A model generated the notes under the pieces. The model ran no database searches. It had not been told where the DNA came from and saw only the letters and a list, made by a program, of their open reading frames with translations. Both the position numbers and the translations under genes were made by a program. From assembly GCA_020860805.1 (NCBI GenBank), contig JAJBTP010000106.1, forward strand, positions 1-6,430: DNA of 6,430 nt, written 5' to 3'. The stretch is from Tannerellaceae bacterium. Its GTDB lineage: Bacteria; Bacteroidota; Bacteroidia; Bacteroidales; Tannerellaceae. Below are positions 1 to 6,341 of this stretch, piece after piece. Position 1 is the first letter of the stretch. Each line of letters begins with the position of its first letter.

Positions 1-36
1 ATTCTCGTGGTGGTCCTTCTAGTCATTAGTAGGTAA
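1..36 (+). CDS. ilv leader peptide, 3' part (start outside window)
   Basis: Read from the first base, the frame gives ILVVVLLVISR and then TAA at 34-36, so the first nine visible codons are all Ile, Leu or Val. This is the signature of a ribosome-stalling leader peptide that senses charging of the branched-chain tRNAs. It sits upstream of an Ile/Val operon and is followed at once by an antiterminator arm (37-45) and a terminator (84-114). The codons alternate between the three amino acids, so shortage of any of them should stall the ribosome, as with the multivalent leaders of enterobacterial ilv operons. The start codon and ribosome-binding region lie left of the window, so total length is unknown. 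That it is translated is inferred from codon content and position. Confidence 0.85.
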   Translation: MLVVVLLVISR

Positions 37-96
37 GGAGAAAGGTATGTAAGAAGTTGTGGAATCATGTAAAGATATTTCTTAAAGCCTTTCTCC
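37..96 (+). promoter_or_regulatory. Antiterminator of the ilv attenuator
   Basis: GGAGAAAGG (37-45) is perfectly complementary to CCTTTCTCC (88-96), which is most of the 5' arm of the downstream terminator. The pairing continues inward after a small internal loop: 50-57 pairs with 77-84 (UAAGAA with UUCUUA plus a G-U and a U-A), leaving a loop at 58-76. This fold and the terminator use the same bases and cannot coexist. The 5' arm begins immediately after the leader stop codon, so a ribosome finishing the peptide would cover it and let the terminator form. A ribosome stalled earlier on Ile/Leu/Val codons would leave it free. I saw no strong protector hairpin between the leader codons and this arm. 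Confidence 0.8.
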
Positions 97-114
97 GTAG
101 AGAAGGGCTTTTTT
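84..114 (+). terminator. Intrinsic attenuator terminator before ilvD
   Basis: Bases 84-95 pair with 100-111 to form a 12-bp stem (one G-U pair) closed by the tetraloop CGTA at 96-99. The run TTTTTT at 109-114 overlaps the base of the stem. It is 25 nt before the ilvD start and after the leader peptide, so it is the conditional terminator of the operon rather than the end of an upstream gene. Its 5' arm (88-96) is sequestered in the alternative antiterminator. Confidence 0.88.
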
Positions 115-139
115 ATTGGAATAAAACGAATTAAAATAT

Positions 140-1957
140 ATGGAATTACGTAGTTCAACCAGTACACAGGGCCGTCGTATGGCGGGAGCACGCGCACTAT
201 GGCGGGCAAATGGAATGAAAGAAGAGCAGATTGGAAAACCAATTATAGCAATTGTTAATTCATTTACACAATTTGTACCCGGACATGTCCATTTACACGA
301 GATTGGCCAGAAAGTAAAAGCTGAGATTGAAAAATTAGGTTGTTTTGCTGCTGAATTTAATACAATTGCAATTGACGATGGTATTGCTATGGGCTATGAT
401 GGAATGTTATATTCTCTTCCCTCGCGTGATCTGATTGCTGATAGTGTAGAGTATATGGTGAATACTCATAAAGCAGATGCAATGATTTGTATCAGCAACT
501 GTGATAAGATTACTCCGGGCATGTTAATGGCAAGTATGCGTTTGAATATACCTACTGTTTTTGTATCCGGAGGTCCGATGGAAGCAGGACAGGCTGGTGG
601 CCGCGCATTAGACCTTATTGATGTGATGGTTGAGGCTGCCGATGATTCTATTCCGGATGAACAGATTGAACAGATTGAGCGCTCTGCCTGTCCAACCTGT
701 GGGTCTTGTTCCGGTATGTTTACAGCTAATTCTATGAACTGTCTGAATGAAGCGATAGGTTTAGGTTTACCTGGAAATGGAACAATTGTTGCAACGCACG
801 CCAACCGGACACGTTTATTTGAAAAAGCTGCTCATATTATTGTTGAAAATGCATATAAATATTACAGAGATGGGGATGAATCCGTATTACCCCGTAATAT
901 TGCTACCCGTCAGGCATTTTTAAATGCCATGTCTCTGGATATTGCTATGGGAGGCTCTACCAATACTGTACTTCACCTGTTGGCTATTGCTCATGAAGCA
1001 GAAGTTGATTTTACCATGAAAGATATTGATGAACTTTCCCGTAAAACACCCGTAATATGTAAAGTTGCTCCTAACTACCATTATCATATCCAAGATGTAA
1101 ACCGGGCGGGTGGTATTATTGCTATTCTGGACGAATTGATGAAAGTTGGTTTGGTAGATGGCTCTGTTAAACGTGTGGATGGATTCACTTTATCAGAAGC
1201 CGTTAAACAGTATTCTATTACTTCTTCTGAAGTGTCGGAAGAAGCCCAAAAGATATATAAAAGTGCGCCTGCAAACCGTTTTAATCTGGTTTTAGGTTCA
1301 CAGGAGAGTTATTGTAAAGAATTGGATACAGACCGCAAAAACGGATGTATCCGTGATGTGGAACATGCGTATGCAAAAGATGGCGGACTGGCTGTATTAT
1401 ATGGAAATATTGCTCTGAACGGTTGTGTGGTAAAAACAGCTGGGGTGGATGAAAGTATTTTCCGTTTTTCGGGACCCGCTAAAGTTTTTGATTCGCAGGA
1501 AGCTGCCTGTGAAGGTATTTTACGCAACAAAGTCGTCGCCGGCGATGTGGTCGTAATTACTCACGAAGGTCCTAAGGGAGGTCCTGGTATGCAGGAAATG
1601 TTATACCCCACATCGTATATCAAGAGCCGCCATCTGGGTAAAGAGTGTGCGCTGATTACAGACGGACGTTTCAGTGGAGGAACTTCCGGACTGTCCATCG
1701 GACATATTTCTCCGGAAGCAGCGGCAGGAGGAGCTATAGGCCTGGTTCGTGACGGGGATATAATCTCTATTAATATACCGGAACGTACTATTGAAGTAAA
1801 ATTAACGGATGAGGAATTGCATAATCGCCGGCTTGAAGAAGAAGCAAGGGGTGCAGATGCATTTACTCCTCACCGGGAACGCAAAATCTCCAAAGCGTTG
1901 AAAGCATATGCCACCATGGTTTCTTCGGCAGATAAAGGGGGGGTTCGGATTATATAG
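140..1957 (+). CDS. ilvD: Dihydroxy-acid dehydratase
   Basis: This 605-aa cytoplasmic Fe-S enzyme dehydrates 2,3-dihydroxyisovalerate and 2,3-dihydroxy-3-methylvalerate to the matching 2-oxo acids, the last common step of valine and isoleucine synthesis. It aligns from end to end by eye with the E. coli type (616 aa): GRRMAGARALWRANGM near residue 11, VNSFTQFVPGHVH at 39-51, DDGIAMG at 79-85, NCDKITPGM at 120-128, and CPTCGSCSGMFTANSMN at 184-200. C121 and C190 (with C184 and C187 nearby) are the expected cluster ligands, and D80, D122 and K123 the expected Mg site. GRFSGG at 509-514 carries the likely catalytic Ser512. The first cysteine seen in plant-type [2Fe-2S] enzymes appears absent around VPGH, as in the E. 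coli type. The ATG start gives the usual N-terminus. There is no Shine-Dalgarno; the region before the start is A-rich, as is normal for Bacteroidota. It is the first structural gene after the attenuator. Confidence 0.97.
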   Translation: MELRSSTSTQGRRMAGARALWRANGMKEEQIGKPIIAIVNSFTQFVPGHVHLHEIGQKVKAEIEKLGCFAAEFNTIAIDDGIAMGYDGMLYSLPSRDLIADSVEYMVNTHKADAMICISNCDKITPGMLMASMRLNIPTVFVSGGPMEAGQAGGRALDLIDVMVEAADDSIPDEQIEQIERSACPTCGSCSGMFTANSMNCLNEAIGLGLPGNGTIVATHANRTRLFEKAAHIIVENAYKYYRDGDESVLPRNIATRQAFLNAMSLDIAMGGSTNTVLHLLAIAHEAEVDFTMKDIDELSRKTPVICKVAPNYHYHIQDVNRAGGIIAILDELMKVGLVDGSVKRVDGFTLSEAVKQYSITSSEVSEEAQKIYKSAPANRFNLVLGSQESYCKELDTDRKNGCIRDVEHAYAKDGGLAVLYGNIALNGCVVKTAGVDESIFRFSGPAKVFDSQEAACEGILRNKVVAGDVVVITHEGPKGGPGMQEMLYPTSYIKSRHLGKECALITDGRFSGGTSGLSIGHISPEAAAGGAIGLVRDGDIISINIPERTIEVKLTDEELHNRRLEEEARGADAFTPHRERKISKALKAYATMVSSADKGGVRII

Positions 1958-1984
1958 AATAAAAACCGATATTATATTGTGAAA

Positions 1985-3700
1985 ATGGAAGCAAACACAC
2001 AAAATAATCAGAAAATAACAGGTTCAGAGGCCTTATTAAAAGCCTTAATTGCGGAAGGAGTTGATACAATCTTTGGTTATCCCGGAGGACAGGTTATCCC
2101 GGTTTATGATACATTATATGATTATCAGGATCAACTAAAACACGTATTGGTACGTCATGAACAGGGAGCGACTCATGCTGCTCAGGGATATGCCCGTGTA
2201 TCCGGTAAAGTAGGCGTTGCCCTGGTTACTTCAGGGCCGGGTGCAACCAATACCATTACAGGTATTGCGGATGCGATGATGGATAGTACTCCTATGGTTG
2301 TAATATCAGGCCAGGTTCCTTCTTCTTTGTTGGGAACAGATGCTTTTCAGGAAGTGGATGTCATTGGAATTACACAGCCTATTACTAAATGGGCTTACCA
2401 GATACGTAAACCGGAGGAGATTGTATGGGCTATCTCGCGTGCTTTTTATATTGCTTCAACGGGACGTCCGGGACCGGTTGTTATTGACTTTGCTAAAGAT
2501 GCTCAGGTCGGATTGGTGGAGTATGTCTATGAAAAAGTAGATTATGTACGTAGTTACCAACCTGTACCGGATATGAAACCTCACCGGATAGAACAGGCAG
2601 CAGAATTGATTAATAAGGCAAAGAAGCCACTTGCTCTGGTAGGACAAGGGGTTATTTTGAGTGGAGCTGAAAAAGAATTACATGCTTTCCTTGAAAAGGC
2701 AGATATACCTGCCGGAGCCACTGTTTTAGGATTATCAGCAATGGCTTCAGATTATCGGCTGAATAAAGGAATGTTGGGAATGCATGGAAATGTAGGTCCT
2801 AACCGGAAAACCAATGAATGTGATGTATTAATAGCTATCGGAATGCGTTTTGATGATCGGGTAACCGGTAATTTACAGGCGTATGCACCGCAGGCTAAAA
2901 TTATTCACTTTGATATTGATAAATCAGAAATAAATAAAAATGTTCCGGTTACAGTTCCGGTAGTAGGAGATGCGAAAGCAACGCTGGCAGCTGTAACAGA
3001 ATTATTACAACCGGCTAAACATACCGATTGGATCAAAAGTTTTGAGCCTGACGAACAGGAAGAAGCTGAAAAAGTAATCAGTAAGGAGGTTACGCCAGCC
3101 GAAGGCTACCTGCGTATGGGTGAAGTGGTACGGAAAGTATCCGAAGCTACAGGGAATAAAGCTGTGTTGGTTACCGATGTAGGTCAGAACCAAATGATGG
3201 GCGTACGTTACTTCAAATATAGCCAGACCCGTAGTGTGGTTACTTCGGGTGGTTTGGGCACTATGGGATTTGGTTTGCCTGCAGCAATCGGAGCTAAGTT
3301 TGGTGCTCCTGACCGTACGGTGTGTTTCTTTACCGGTGATGGTGGTATTCAAATGACTATCCAGGAATTGGGGACTATTATGCAGGAAAATCTGAATGTA
3401 AAGATTATTGTGTTGAATAATAATTTTCTGGGTATGGTGCGCCAGTGGCAGGAATTATTCTTTAAAGAAAGATATTCGGCAACAGTAATGAATAATCCGG
3501 ATTTTGAAGCTATAGCAAAAGCATACGGTATTGGTAGCCGTACGGTAGAAAAGCGGGAAGAGTTAGATGATGCAATTGCAGAAATGCTGAATCATGACGG
3601 CGCTTTCCTATTAGTGGCCAATGTGGAAACGCATGGTATGGTATACCCAATGGTACCGACCGGAGCAGCAATTACTAACATTATTATGGGCGAAAAATAA
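1985..3700 (+). CDS. ilvB: Acetolactate synthase, catalytic (large) subunit
   Basis: This 571-aa thiamine-diphosphate enzyme condenses two pyruvates to 2-acetolactate, or pyruvate with 2-oxobutyrate to 2-aceto-2-hydroxybutyrate, the committed step of the pathway. The three-domain order is intact: ThDP-binding N-terminal domain (about 10-175) with FGYPGGQVIPVYD at 30-42 and catalytic Glu59 in RHEQGA; central FAD-type domain (about 195-340); C-terminal pyrophosphate domain with GDGG at 451-454 and LNNN at 477-480, where D452 and N479 should bind Mg. VRQWQELFF (485-493) is the typical acetolactate synthase signature and argues against the related pyruvate oxidases or glyoxylate carboligase. The ATG at 1985 is preferred; an in-frame GTG at 1979 would add only Met-Lys. 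It begins 27 nt after ilvD with no clear Shine-Dalgarno and needs IlvN, encoded next, for full activity and feedback control. Confidence 0.96.
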   Translation: MEANTQNNQKITGSEALLKALIAEGVDTIFGYPGGQVIPVYDTLYDYQDQLKHVLVRHEQGATHAAQGYARVSGKVGVALVTSGPGATNTITGIADAMMDSTPMVVISGQVPSSLLGTDAFQEVDVIGITQPITKWAYQIRKPEEIVWAISRAFYIASTGRPGPVVIDFAKDAQVGLVEYVYEKVDYVRSYQPVPDMKPHRIEQAAELINKAKKPLALVGQGVILSGAEKELHAFLEKADIPAGATVLGLSAMASDYRLNKGMLGMHGNVGPNRKTNECDVLIAIGMRFDDRVTGNLQAYAPQAKIIHFDIDKSEINKNVPVTVPVVGDAKATLAAVTELLQPAKHTDWIKSFEPDEQEEAEKVISKEVTPAEGYLRMGEVVRKVSEATGNKAVLVTDVGQNQMMGVRYFKYSQTRSVVTSGGLGTMGFGLPAAIGAKFGAPDRTVCFFTGDGGIQMTIQELGTIMQENLNVKIIVLNNNFLGMVRQWQELFFKERYSATVMNNPDFEAIAKAYGIGSRTVEKREELDDAIAEMLNHDGAFLLVANVETHGMVYPMVPTGAAITNIIMGEK

Positions 3701-3705
3701 GGAGG
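3698..3705 (+). promoter_or_regulatory. Perfect Shine-Dalgarno of ilvN, fused to the ilvB stop
   Basis: TAAGGAGG is exactly complementary to the core of the usual 16S rRNA 3' end. Its first three bases are the ilvB stop codon, and GGAGG (3701-3705) ends 9 nt before the ilvN ATG at 3715. The other starts in the window (ilvD, ilvB, ilvC and the sigma factor) have only A/T-rich upstream sequence. This supports the ilvN start and suggests coupling between ilvB termination and ilvN initiation. Confidence 0.75.
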
Positions 3706-3714
3706 AAGCAAATC

Positions 3715-4290
3715 ATGACAGAAAAAAAATTATATACAGTAATTATATTTTCCGAAAACACGGTAGGCTTGCTTAACCAGATAACTATTATCTTTACGCG
3801 CCGCCAGCTGAATATTGAGACTCTATCAGTCTCTCCGTCCGCAATTAAAGGAATACATAAATTCACTATTACCACATTCTCCGATCAGGATACAATGGAT
3901 AAAGTAGTGAAACAAATAGATAAACGGGTAGATATTCTAAAGGCATATTATAATGTAGATGAGGAACTTGTATATCAGGAAATCGCTCTTTATAAAGTAA
4001 GTACTGAGTTGTTTATACAAAATGTCAGAGTAGAAGAACTTATTCGTAAATATAATGCACGTATTCTGGATATCAATGAATCGTCCATCGTTTTAGAAAA
4101 AACCGGGCGTTATGAGGAGACTCAGGAACTATTTAAGGAATTGAGTAAAACAATTGGAGTACTGCAATTTATTCGTTCCGGCCGTATTGCTATCACGAAA
4201 GGGCGGGTGGAACGTTTAAGTGATATGCTGACTACATTGGAACGTAAATTAGAAGAGAAACAGGATACAACAAGTGATGGAGATGAATAA
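3715..4290 (+). CDS. ilvN: Acetolactate synthase, regulatory (small) subunit
   Basis: This is the 191-aa partner of IlvB; small subunits of this family activate the large subunit and confer feedback inhibition by branched-chain amino acids. Residues about 6-78 form an ACT domain starting YTVIIFSENTVGLLNQIT. N15, G18 and N33 have the spacing of the N11, G14 and N29 valine-site residues of E. coli IlvH, so valine binding is probably retained. Residues about 85-170 match the C-terminal ACT-like domain of the family, including IRKYNARILDI and GVLQFIRSGRIAI. The charged tail (about 172-191, rich in Glu, Lys and Asp) makes it longer than the roughly 163-aa E. coli IlvH. The ATG at 3715 is fixed by the Shine-Dalgarno 9 nt upstream. 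Its end overlaps the thioesterase start. Symbols ilvN and ilvH are both used for such genes. Confidence 0.94.
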   Translation: MTEKKLYTVIIFSENTVGLLNQITIIFTRRQLNIETLSVSPSAIKGIHKFTITTFSDQDTMDKVVKQIDKRVDILKAYYNVDEELVYQEIALYKVSTELFIQNVRVEELIRKYNARILDINESSIVLEKTGRYEETQELFKELSKTIGVLQFIRSGRIAITKGRVERLSDMLTTLERKLEEKQDTTSDGDE

Positions 4291-5011
4291 AGTAGGAGAA
4301 TTTCATTTCACAACCGAATCTTATCTGCTTGACTTTAAAGGGCAGACTACCATCCCTATGATTGGTAACTATCTGCTGCATGCTGCATCTGTACATGCCG
4401 AAGATAGAGGCTTCGGATATTCCGATATGAGTAAACGGAATGCAGCCTGGGTACTTTCCCGTTTGGCAATTGAAATGAAAGAATATCCACGGATGTCCGA
4501 ACAAGTTACTTTGTATACCTGGGTGGAAGAAGTAGGAAGGCTTTTTACAAACCGTAGTTTTGAACTGGTTAATAGTAAGGGGGAAACATTAGGCTATGCA
4601 CGTTCTATCTGGGCTGCTATTGATATAGATACCCGTCGCCCTACTTTACTGGATGTAGCAGGATTGAGTGAATATCTGACAGACCGTCCGAATCCACCTA
4701 TTGATCAACCTGGTAAAATAATTCCTGTAGAATCAACTACGCAAGGTGAACTTTACCGGGTTAGGTATAGTGACCTTGATGTGAACGGTCATCTGAATAG
4801 TATTAAATATATGGAGCATTTGTTGGACTTGTTTGATATAGAATTATTCCGGCAAAAGAATATAAGCCGTTTCGAAATAGCCTATCAGGCAGAAGGCAAA
4901 TATGGAATGGAATTAAGTCTTCATTCCTCGGAAGTGGCTACTGATAAATATGCAATGGCTATCTGCCATGAAGGCAAAGCAATTTGCCGGGCAGCGGTTG
5001 GCTGGCAATAG
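4277..5011 (+). CDS. Acyl-ACP thioesterase (FatA/FatB-like, double hotdog)
   Basis: This 244-aa predicted cytoplasmic protein resembles the bacterial relatives of plant FatA/FatB thioesterases, which release fatty acids from acyl carrier protein. The first hotdog repeat covers about 5-125, with RGFGYSD, AAWVLSRLAIEM at 56-67 and YARSIWAAIDIDTRRP at 107-122; the second covers about 150-244. YSDLDVNGHLNSIKYMEHLLD (from 164) holds the D168-N170-H172 active-site pattern, and E206 in AYQAEG follows. Where plant enzymes have Cys after this Glu, this protein has Gly207. From memory it closely resembles a Bacteroides thetaiotaomicron protein of known structure that also lies beside ilv genes. No signal peptide or membrane segment is seen. 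The start overlaps ilvN by 14 nt (ATG 4277), with GTG 4274 and ATG 4283 as alternatives, implying translational coupling. Substrate chain length and branching cannot be read from the sequence. Confidence 0.9.
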   Translation: MEMNKVGEFHFTTESYLLDFKGQTTIPMIGNYLLHAASVHAEDRGFGYSDMSKRNAAWVLSRLAIEMKEYPRMSEQVTLYTWVEEVGRLFTNRSFELVNSKGETLGYARSIWAAIDIDTRRPTLLDVAGLSEYLTDRPNPPIDQPGKIIPVESTTQGELYRVRYSDLDVNGHLNSIKYMEHLLDLFDIELFRQKNISRFEIAYQAEGKYGMELSLHSSEVATDKYAMAICHEGKAICRAAVGWQ

Positions 5012-5016
5012 TCAGC

Positions 5017-5072
5017 AGGAGTCAAAGAAATAAGAAGTCAAAGAAGTTAGAAATAGTTTCTTCTTAACTCCT
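5017..5072 (+). other. Purine-rich repeats and competing hairpins between thioesterase and ilvC
   Basis: The 117-nt gap 5012-5128 contains AGTCAAAGAA twice, at 5020-5029 and 5036-5045. AGGAGT (5017-5022) is complementary to ACTCCT (5067-5072). CTTCTT (5060-5065) can pair with AAGAAG at 5041-5046, while TAAGAAG (5031-5037) can pair with CTTCTTA (5060-5066). AGTTA (5045-5049) can also pair with TAACT (5065-5069). These inner pairings exclude one another. No T-run follows, so it is not an obvious intrinsic terminator. It may be an mRNA processing, stability or regulatory element separating ilvC from the upstream genes. The rest of the gap (5073-5128) is A/T-rich and includes TACATTTT (5106-5113), one base off the Bacteroides -7 consensus but without a visible -33 partner. 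Confidence 0.45.
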
Positions 5073-5128
5073 ATAAATGAGCGAAGCGAATATAAAACAA
5101 ATATTTACATTTTAATAGAAATTAGAAA

Positions 5129-6175
5129 ATGGCAGTAATGAATTTTGGCGGGACAGAAGAAAATGTTGTAACACGCGATGAATTTCCATTGGAGAAAGCA
5201 AGAGAAGTAATGAAAGATGAGGTTATCGCTGTAATCGGTTACGGTGTACAGGGACCTGGTCAGAGTCTGAACCTGCGCGACAATGGATTCAATGTAATCG
5301 TTGGACAACGTAAAGGTGGTAAAACCTGGGAAAAAGCGATTGCTGACGGTTGGGTACCGGGTGAGACTTTATTCGAAATTGAAGAAGCATGTGAAAAAGC
5401 AACTGTTATTCAGTATCTGCTTTCTGATGCAGCTCAAATCGAAGTATGGCCACGTATTAAACCTTATCTGACCCCGGGAAAAGCATTGTATTTCTCTCAT
5501 GGTTTTGCAGTCACTTATAAAGAACGTACAAACATTATTCCTCCAGCAGATGTAGACGTTATTCTGGTTGCCCCTAAAGGTTCAGGAACAAGCCTTCGTC
5601 GTATGTTCTTACAGGGACGTGGTTTGAACTCAAGCTTTGCTATCTTCCAGGATGCAACAGGCCGTGCATGGGAACGTGTAGTTGCACTGGGTATTGGTGT
5701 AGGTTCAGGCTATCTGTTCGAGACAACTTTCCAGAAAGAAGTATATTCAGACCTTACCGGTGAGCGTGGTACATTGATGGGTGCTATTCAGGGTATCCTG
5801 TTGGCTCAGTATGAAGTGTTACGTGAAAACGGACATAGTCCATCTGAAGCATTCAATGAAACCGTAGAAGAGTTAACACAATCACTTATGCCTCTGTTTG
5901 CCGAAAATGGTATGGATTGGATGTATGCAAACTGTTCAACTACTGCTCAACGTGGTGCATTAGACTGGATGGGACCTTTCCACGATGCTTCTAAACCTGT
6001 ATTTGAAAAACTATACAGAGAAGTCGCTTGTGGTAACGAAGCTCAACGTTCTATAGACACAAACAGCAAACCTGATTATCGTGAAAAACTGGAAGAAGAA
6101 CTGAAAGCTCTTCGTGAAAGTGAAATGTGGCGTGCAGGAGCAGTTGTACGTAAACTTCGTCCTGAAAACAACTAA
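5129..6175 (+). CDS. ilvC: Ketol-acid reductoisomerase (NADP+), fungal-mitochondrial-like
   Basis: This 348-aa enzyme isomerises and reduces 2-acetolactate or 2-aceto-2-hydroxybutyrate to the dihydroxy acids consumed by IlvD, using NADPH and Mg. The Rossmann domain (about 1-198) has GYGVQG at 37-42 and the cofactor-selecting loop VGQRKGG at 58-64; active-site H124 lies in FSHGF and K150 in APKGSG. The C-terminal knotted domain has the metal and substrate residues D208 and E212 (SDLTGE), E244 and E248 (NETVEE) and S270 (CSTTA). Segments such as LRENGHSPSEAFNETVEE, GMDWMY, STTAQRGALDW, KPDYREKLE and the C-terminal KLRPEN resemble yeast Ilv5 far more than E. coli IlvC. It is near the size of the single-knot class I, not the roughly 490-aa E. 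coli class. ATG 5129 gives the expected N-terminus, just before NFGGTEENV. There is no Shine-Dalgarno. Codon use leans to CGT, GGT, CTG and AAC, which suggests higher expression than its neighbours. Confidence 0.97.
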   Translation: MAVMNFGGTEENVVTRDEFPLEKAREVMKDEVIAVIGYGVQGPGQSLNLRDNGFNVIVGQRKGGKTWEKAIADGWVPGETLFEIEEACEKATVIQYLLSDAAQIEVWPRIKPYLTPGKALYFSHGFAVTYKERTNIIPPADVDVILVAPKGSGTSLRRMFLQGRGLNSSFAIFQDATGRAWERVVALGIGVGSGYLFETTFQKEVYSDLTGERGTLMGAIQGILLAQYEVLRENGHSPSEAFNETVEELTQSLMPLFAENGMDWMYANCSTTAQRGALDWMGPFHDASKPVFEKLYREVACGNEAQRSIDTNSKPDYREKLEEELKALRESEMWRAGAVVRKLRPENN

Positions 6176-6190
6176 TCAGACAGTTTATAA

Positions 6191-6230
6191 ATAGATAAGG
6201 CTTTCCGGTTTTCCGGAGAGCCTTATCTAT
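6191..6230 (+). terminator. Long hairpin after ilvC, probable operon terminator
   Basis: Bases 6191-6208 pair with 6213-6230 over 18 bp, with one G-U and no bulge, around a TTTT loop. It starts 15 nt after the ilvC stop, the right place for the operon end. The 3' flank (ACTTCTCC) lacks a proper T-run, so termination may be inefficient or factor-assisted, or the hairpin may mainly protect the 3' end of the message. The stem could also act on the opposite strand, but no minus-strand gene is visible here. Confidence 0.65.
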
Positions 6231-6295
6231 ACTTCTCCATGATTTCTAAAACACTTTTACTATGTGGCTCTATACTATTTATTTTCCTGACAAAA

Positions 6296-6326
6296 TTGTT
6301 TTTTTATCAGAATATCTCTATTTTTG
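6296..6326 (+). promoter_or_regulatory. Bacteroides-type promoter for the right-end sigma factor gene
   Basis: TATTTTTG (6319-6326) fits the Bacteroides -7 consensus TAnnTTTG. TTG at 6296-6298, preceded by A rather than the consensus T, lies 20 bp upstream as a partial -33 element. Transcription would begin around 6332-6334, leaving a leader of only about 10 nt before the ATG at 6342. The region is T-rich, so chance matches are possible, but the spacing and the position just before a start codon support it. Confidence 0.55.
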
Positions 6327-6341
6327 TTTAAAAAAATACTT

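Noticed and set aside
1..139. T-box or metabolite riboswitch controlling ilvD
   Set aside because: The visible part has a clear Ile/Leu/Val leader peptide and a matching antiterminator; no T-box core sequence is seen, although the upstream part of the leader is missing.
466..804. Minus-strand open frame of 112 aa inside ilvD
   Set aside because: It lies wholly within strongly conserved ilvD coding sequence, has no recognisable domain, and is a shadow of that frame. The same applies to the minus-strand frames at 1309-1530, 1802-2002, 2456-2647, 3005-3352, 3684-3875, 4232-4504 and 5105-5308.
1979..1987. GTG at 1979 as the ilvB start
   Set aside because: It would add only Met-Lys before an ATG at 1985, with no better ribosome-binding context; ATG is preferred, though GTG cannot be excluded.
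2340..2540. Plus-strand open frame of 66 aa in another frame of ilvB
   Set aside because: It is fully inside conserved ilvB sequence, and the Leu/Arg-rich product looks like an out-of-frame reading.
5077..5115. 12-codon mini-ORF (MSEANIKQIFTF) before ilvC as a second leader peptide
   Set aside because: It is not enriched in Ile, Leu or Val beyond two Ile codons, and no terminator/antiterminator pair follows; probably chance.
6231..6295. Possible gene or RNA between the ilvC hairpin and the sigma promoter
   Set aside because: This A/T-rich stretch has no open frame of note, hairpin or repeat that I can see.
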